Below, one piece after another: positions 60,355 through 64,000 of a DNA stretch of 64,000 nucleotides; the stretch's first letter is position 1; each line of letters begins with the position of its first letter. This DNA comes from Marimicrobium sp913061115. Lineage in GTDB: Bacteria; Pseudomonadota; Gammaproteobacteria; Pseudomonadales; Halieaceae. Below the pieces are notes generated by a model. The model ran no database searches and was not told where the DNA came from. It worked only from the letters and a program-made list of their open reading frames with translations. The stretch lies in assembly GCF_047729875.1 (NCBI RefSeq), contig NZ_CP159826.1, positions 372,001 through 436,000 of the forward strand. Reading direction: 5' to 3'. Made by a program: the position numbers and the translations under genes.

Positions 60355-62541
60355 ATGGTCACCACAAAACGCACGTTTTGCTCCCTCTGCGAATCTTTCT
60401 GTGGCCTTGAAGTAGACGTAGAAAACAACAAGATTGTCGACATTCGGCCAGACAACGACCATGTTGTCACCCAAGGTTATGCGTGTGTTAAGGGCACCAA
60501 ATTTGATTCGGTGCAACACAGTCCAGATCGCATAACAGAACCACAGAAGCGTGTAGGCAATGAATGGCAGTCCATTGGCTGGGACCAGGCCTTAACAGAA
60601 ATTGCCGATAAAATGGCACGGCTTAAGCGAGAGCATGGAGCGCAATCGGTCAGCCACTTTGTGGGAGCGCCTGGTGGTGCAAATTTACTAGCACCCATAT
60701 TCAGGGGTGAACTGTACAAAGGGCTGGGCTCAAATCGCATGTATGGCACTGGCACCTGCGACACCATGAATAAGTTTCGTGTCAATGGCGATATGTATGG
60801 CTCACCGATGCGGCTGGCTTATCCGGATGTCGACCATACCCAATTTATGATGATTCTCGGAGCCAACCCGCTTATCTCTGGCAATACCCTTTATCACTTG
60901 CCCCGCTCGCGTGAACGTTTTGGAGGTATTATTCAGCGCGGCGGCCGGGTTGTATTTATTAACCCCCGACGAATCGAAAGTGCGGGTAACGCCGAGCACC
61001 TATTTATTCGCCCCGATACCGATGTGTATTTCTTAGCCGCCTTCTGCAATGAGATCATTCAGCGCGATGCAGTGGCACATGAGCGCATTGAAAGAACCAT
61101 GAAGAACTTCGATGCGCTGAAACAAACCGTATCGCCATGGACACCGGAGCGACAAGCAAAGGTTACCGGCATCTCTGCATCTGCTCTCATCGATCTGGTA
61201 GACAGCTATGTGAGCGCGGGCGCCGCGGCACTGAATATGGCGACCGGTGTTAATCAGGGTCGCAGCGGCACACTGTGCTATTGGCTGCTGGAATCGATCA
61301 GTGCCATCTCCGGCAACTTCGACCGCAAAGGCGGCAATTTGATCGGTGAGGGTATTATTGATTTCGCAAGCCAAGCAAAAGACGACCCACAAATGAAGCT
61401 GGGCTTTCACCGTGAAGATGATCTCCCTACTGTGAGTGGGCAGCAGGCTGCGGGTATGGTCGCCGATGATATTCTCAATGGACACGTGCGAGGTATGATC
61501 GTTGAGGCCTCGAATCCTTTGTTAGCGTGTGGCAATCCGGATGGACGCCTGCAGCGGGCGATGAGCGAATTGGACCTGCTGGTGAGCGTAGACCTATTTC
61601 GTAATGAAACAGGTAACCTGGCGCACTACATATTGCCCGCAACCACATGGATGGAGCGCAGCGGCATGCCTTATGCTTTGCAGTCCTTTGTCGGCTGCAC
61701 GGCAACTCCGTATTTGTATGCCTCAGGGCCCGCGCTGGAGCCGCCTCCCGGAGTGCGCCACGAATGGTGGATCTATGTGCGCCTAGCAGACAAGCTGGGT
61801 GTCACGCTCTTCGATAATAAATTTATGAGCGGATTTCTCAAACTGGCGGCAAAATTTGCTTATACGCGCTTTGAGTTTATCAAGGTGCCAGAGCTGATAA
61901 TCAATGGAATGCTGAAAAAGGCAGGCCAACCAAGCCTCAAAAGCATGCTGAACGATCACCCCCACGGCATTCGCCTGCCTGATAATGAGGGTGACAATTT
62001 TCTCGGTACTGACAGGGTGCTGACCGAGGACGGTCTGGTTGACCTTGCACCACAACCCTATGTGGATCGATTTAACAGCGCTATCGAGGATCTCTATCAG
62101 GAAGAGTTAAACAGCTTGGGTAAAATGAAACTGATTGGCAAGCGTGAGGTGAAACGCATGAACAGCTCGTCTGCAAACTCCCCTCGACTGGTGAAGGACG
62201 GCACCAACTACGCCTATCTCAGCCCTCAAGACGCCGACCGCATCGGTATAAATACCTTGGAACTAGTCGATGTTACCTCGAAGTTTGGGAAAATAACTAT
62301 TCCGGCAAAAATCACTGATGAGATGATGCCTGGTACCGTGGCAATTCCGCAGTGCTGGGGGCACGAAGATGCTGATGGCTTACGGCATGCGCAGCAACAT
62401 CCGGGCGTAAACTCAAATTTACTTGCAGGCGATGGTCGCGACAATATTGAAGAGTTGTCTGGAATGTCTCATTTGTCAGGTATTATCGTCGATATCGTAA
62501 AATCTCTGCCTGCTGGCGATACCCTCGTGCGGACGCTATAG
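60355..62541 (+). CDS. Molybdopterin oxidoreductase B (DMSO reductase family)
   Basis: A 728-residue paralog of A (same domain order). Start: ATG 60,355 with GAGG upstream (also ATG 60,346 in frame). 4Fe-4S site is C-SL-C-ESF-C ... 'GYACVKG'. Cofactor segments: MMILGANPLISG, INPRRIESAGN. At the position aligned with the Mo ligand of related enzymes it carries Cys (GTGTCDTMN), unlike A. C-terminal part has 'DEMMPGTVAIPQCWGH', the same motif as A. Cytoplasmic, no Tat signal. Substrate unknown. Confidence 0.92.
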   Translation: MVTTKRTFCSLCESFCGLEVDVENNKIVDIRPDNDHVVTQGYACVKGTKFDSVQHSPDRITEPQKRVGNEWQSIGWDQALTEIADKMARLKREHGAQSVSHFVGAPGGANLLAPIFRGELYKGLGSNRMYGTGTCDTMNKFRVNGDMYGSPMRLAYPDVDHTQFMMILGANPLISGNTLYHLPRSRERFGGIIQRGGRVVFINPRRIESAGNAEHLFIRPDTDVYFLAAFCNEIIQRDAVAHERIERTMKNFDALKQTVSPWTPERQAKVTGISASALIDLVDSYVSAGAAALNMATGVNQGRSGTLCYWLLESISAISGNFDRKGGNLIGEGIIDFASQAKDDPQMKLGFHREDDLPTVSGQQAAGMVADDILNGHVRGMIVEASNPLLACGNPDGRLQRAMSELDLLVSVDLFRNETGNLAHYILPATTWMERSGMPYALQSFVGCTATPYLYASGPALEPPPGVRHEWWIYVRLADKLGVTLFDNKFMSGFLKLAAKFAYTRFEFIKVPELIINGMLKKAGQPSLKSMLNDHPHGIRLPDNEGDNFLGTDRVLTEDGLVDLAPQPYVDRFNSAIEDLYQEELNSLGKMKLIGKREVKRMNSSSANSPRLVKDGTNYAYLSPQDADRIGINTLELVDVTSKFGKITIPAKITDEMMPGTVAIPQCWGHEDADGLRHAQQHPGVNSNLLAGDGRDNIEELSGMSHLSGIIVDIVKSLPAGDTLVRTL

Positions 62542-62742
62542 TTTAACGTCACAGAGCTTGAAGACTGCCGAACGGGTTGTCTGCGGAGGTCATTGAAAAC
62601 CAGTATATTCACGATGACCTTTGGGCTGTTCCAGAGGCTTTATTGTTTTCGATAAAGCCCCTGCGATATTAAATACCATTAGAGTAGATGGTCTACCAGA
62701 CAGCTTTTGATCGCTTGGCCTTACCAGACACCTGAGGTAGGT

Positions 62743-63054
62743 ATGAATACTCAAATAGCGGAATCACTTATCGATATTGAGGCTCAGCTGCGTCAGCTTG
62801 GGCAATGGGAAAAAGCGTCTCCTGAGCCCTCCGCCCTGGTCTCCGATCAGCCTTTTTGCGTGGATACACTAACGCTGCCACAGTGGTTACAGTTTGTTTT
62901 TTTACCCACACTTTACGCGATGCTGAGGGACGGGCGAGAGCTGCCTCAGGGCTGCGGTATCGCGCCAATGGCAGAAGAATATTATCGCGGGACGGGTCTT
63001 TCCAGCAGTGAGTTAGTGGCTGTTCTGATGAGAGTCGACGAGTTGCTGTCCTGA
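62743..63054 (+). CDS. YqcC-like protein (DUF446)
   Basis: A 103-residue protein with family start 'IAESLIDIEAQLRQLGQWE', 'DTLTLPQWLQFVFLPTLYAML' and 'GCGIAPMAEEYYRG'. Start ATG 62,743 with TGAGGTAGG before it; the frame extends to 62,707 but has no ribosome site there. YqcC is small and helical, often next to truC; its function is unknown. Confidence 0.88.
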   Translation: MNTQIAESLIDIEAQLRQLGQWEKASPEPSALVSDQPFCVDTLTLPQWLQFVFLPTLYAMLRDGRELPQGCGIAPMAEEYYRGTGLSSSELVAVLMRVDELLS

Positions 63055-63152
63055 CAAGCCCAGGCAAAAAGTCCGAACATTTATTGTACTATTCAGGATG
63101 CTGACCTTGGCTCCAAACTATGCTAATGTCGATGCGTTTTATAAAATAATGT

Positions 63153-63722
63153 GTGAATTTCAATATGCTCAGCAAACCGTTCAGTAAATTAATGTTCTTA
63201 TCCTCTATTCCGTCTCGATGTTGGTGTGTATTTCGCCAAGTAATATTGGGAGTGTTTCTTTGTCTGCCATTGTGGGCTCACGCAGCCGGAGCAGTTGTGG
63301 GACAAGAGGCGCCCGCCGTGCGTTTGCCGTCACTGTCTGGCGGTGAAGATGTGAGTCTTAATTCGTTACGCGGTAAAGTTGTCTATTTGGATTTCTGGGC
63401 TTCGTGGTGTGGCCCCTGTCGTGTCTCCTTCCCAATTTTAGAAAAACTGGCAAACGAGTTGGGCCCGGAGGGGTTTGAGGTGCTGGCTATAAATGTGGAT
63501 GAGGTGGAAGCAGATGCCCAGCAGTTCCTGTCTGATATTCCGGTGAGTTATTTGGTGGTGCGTGATGCGGAGGGTGTCTCGCCACAAGCTTACGGAATTC
63601 TGGGGATGCCTACGGGCTATCTTATCGACCGAGAGGGCGTGGTTCGCGAAATACATCAGGGCTTTAGAAAAAGTGATGGTGATCAATTGCGGGCCGAAAT
63701 TGTTAAGCTGCTAGGAGAATAA
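63153..63722 (+). CDS. TlpA-like thioredoxin-fold exported protein
   Basis: A 189-residue protein with signal peptide or N-terminal anchor (~20-45) followed by a TlpA/AhpC-like thioredoxin fold. Redox motif WCGPC at ~91 and the cis-Pro 'GMPTGYLID'. Start GTG 63,153 or ATG 63,165. It begins an operon with a DUF4266 lipoprotein and a DUF3570 protein. Likely reduces a disulfide of an exported partner, perhaps the Cys-rich tail of the DUF4266 protein; this is inference. Confidence 0.88.
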   Translation: MNFNMLSKPFSKLMFLSSIPSRCWCVFRQVILGVFLCLPLWAHAAGAVVGQEAPAVRLPSLSGGEDVSLNSLRGKVVYLDFWASWCGPCRVSFPILEKLANELGPEGFEVLAINVDEVEADAQQFLSDIPVSYLVVRDAEGVSPQAYGILGMPTGYLIDREGVVREIHQGFRKSDGDQLRAEIVKLLGE

Positions 63723-63736
63723 TAATTCTAAAATTT

Positions 63737-63934
63737 ATGACAGGAATTTTATTGGTTATCGTGCTTTGCGGCTGCGAAACAGTGCAGCCGTGGGAGCGTG
63801 GGATCCTTTCTAAAGATGAAATGCAGTGGCAGCCTAATGTGATGGAATCGCGGCTGCGTAATCAGGTTTACGCAAGTAAGGAAGCTTCGTCTGGCGGCAC
63901 GGGAGCGGCTGGCGGCGGCTGTGGGTGTAACTGA
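63737..63934 (+). CDS. DUF4266 small lipoprotein with GGGCGCN tail
   Basis: A 65-residue protein. Start ATG 63,737. Short signal peptide ending in a lipobox-like LCGC; 'VQPWERG.L' motif typical of DUF4266; C-terminus with Gly-rich 'GGTGAAGGGCGCN'. The TlpA-like gene ends 14 bases upstream, and the next gene overlaps its stop by one base (TGATG), so they form an operon. DUF4266 proteins usually sit beside DUF3570 proteins; role unknown. Confidence 0.85.
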   Translation: MTGILLVIVLCGCETVQPWERGILSKDEMQWQPNVMESRLRNQVYASKEASSGGTGAAGGGCGCN

Positions 63935-64000
63935 TGCCATCTCGTAAGGACGATCTCAATAAGACACTCGTTGCACTCACTTCGAGCGCATTTTTGTTGC
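63934..64000 (+). CDS. DUF3570 protein, N-terminus only (cut by window edge)
   Basis: ATG 63,934, overlapping the previous stop. 22 codons open to the window edge, beginning MPSRKDDLNKTLVALTSSAF, like the leader of DUF3570 outer-membrane-type proteins that follow DUF4266. The family is inferred from position and the start of the signal peptide. Confidence 0.55.
   Translation, partial: MPSRKDDLNKTLVALTSSAFLL

Noticed and set aside
62630..62665. Hairpin GGCTTTA...TAAAGCC after oxidoreductase B
   Set aside because: Weak stem, AT-rich, and no T-run; not enough for a terminator call.
1..64000. CRISPR arrays, tRNA, rRNA and phage integrase genes
   Set aside because: None recognised by eye; no regularly spaced repeats or cloverleaf-like genes were seen.

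Overview
The window reads as a chromosome segment of a marine-type gammaproteobacterium. The best fit is the Cellvibrionales/Halieaceae-Spongiibacteraceae neighbourhood; this is inferred from gene content, with no database search. Many genes follow the order known from the Pseudomonas chromosome around argH-hemC-hemD-hemX-hemY, dsbB-algQ-FKBP and rho-trxA. They are mixed with genes typical of lipid-degrading, storage-polymer-making marine species: phasins with a PhaD-type regulator, LLM flavin oxidoreductases, a thiolase-like protein, phytanoyl-CoA dioxygenase, an aminoglycoside-phosphotransferase-like protein, TetR regulators and molybdopterin oxidoreductases.

Bases 1-13,060 are accessory and decaying. 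They hold the start of a zinc-ribbon protein cut by the window edge, phyH, a PAQR/hemolysin III membrane protein, and relics of a dihydrodipicolinate-reductase-like gene, a thrombospondin-type-3 protein, lysA, and several IS3/ISL3 transposases. The main structure is a direct repeat of cyaY (3,887-4,210 and 12,737-13,060, offset exactly 8,850 bp). The left copy keeps the usual left neighbour (a lysA relic) plus a stub of the next gene. The right copy keeps the intact right neighbours (DUF3187 protein, argH). Between them lie a secreted unknown protein, a polytopic membrane protein fused to a pseudopilin-like tail, dead IS elements and a large cobalamin-type radical SAM enzyme.

Bases 13,000-31,000 are mostly core genes: argH, hemCDXY (hemY frameshifted), ubiD, rho, trxA, a TVP38-FAD-oxidoreductase fusion, a GIY-YIG protein, an ABC-F ATPase, a TIGR02444 protein, an FKBP lipoprotein, an algQ/rsd relic, dsbB and an AcpH-like relic. 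Bases 30,700-41,200 carry gshA, a kinase-like protein, an LLM oxidoreductase, a zinc-ribbon/VWA/MoxR set, moaA, a DASS transporter, a peroxiredoxin and a methyltransferase.

Bases 41,000-57,300 hold phaD/phasin/phasin, pckA, hslO, an LLM-thiolase pair, an AraC regulator divergent from a di-iron protein, rpsT, TetR, a tyrosine phosphatase, a small exported protein, an acyltransferase and dinG. Bases 57,300-62,550 are two divergent molybdopterin oxidoreductases around a TetR gene, with two palindromes in the shared promoter. The window ends with a yqcC-like gene and the start of a TlpA-DUF4266-DUF3570 operon. No rRNA, tRNA or CRISPR array was recognised.
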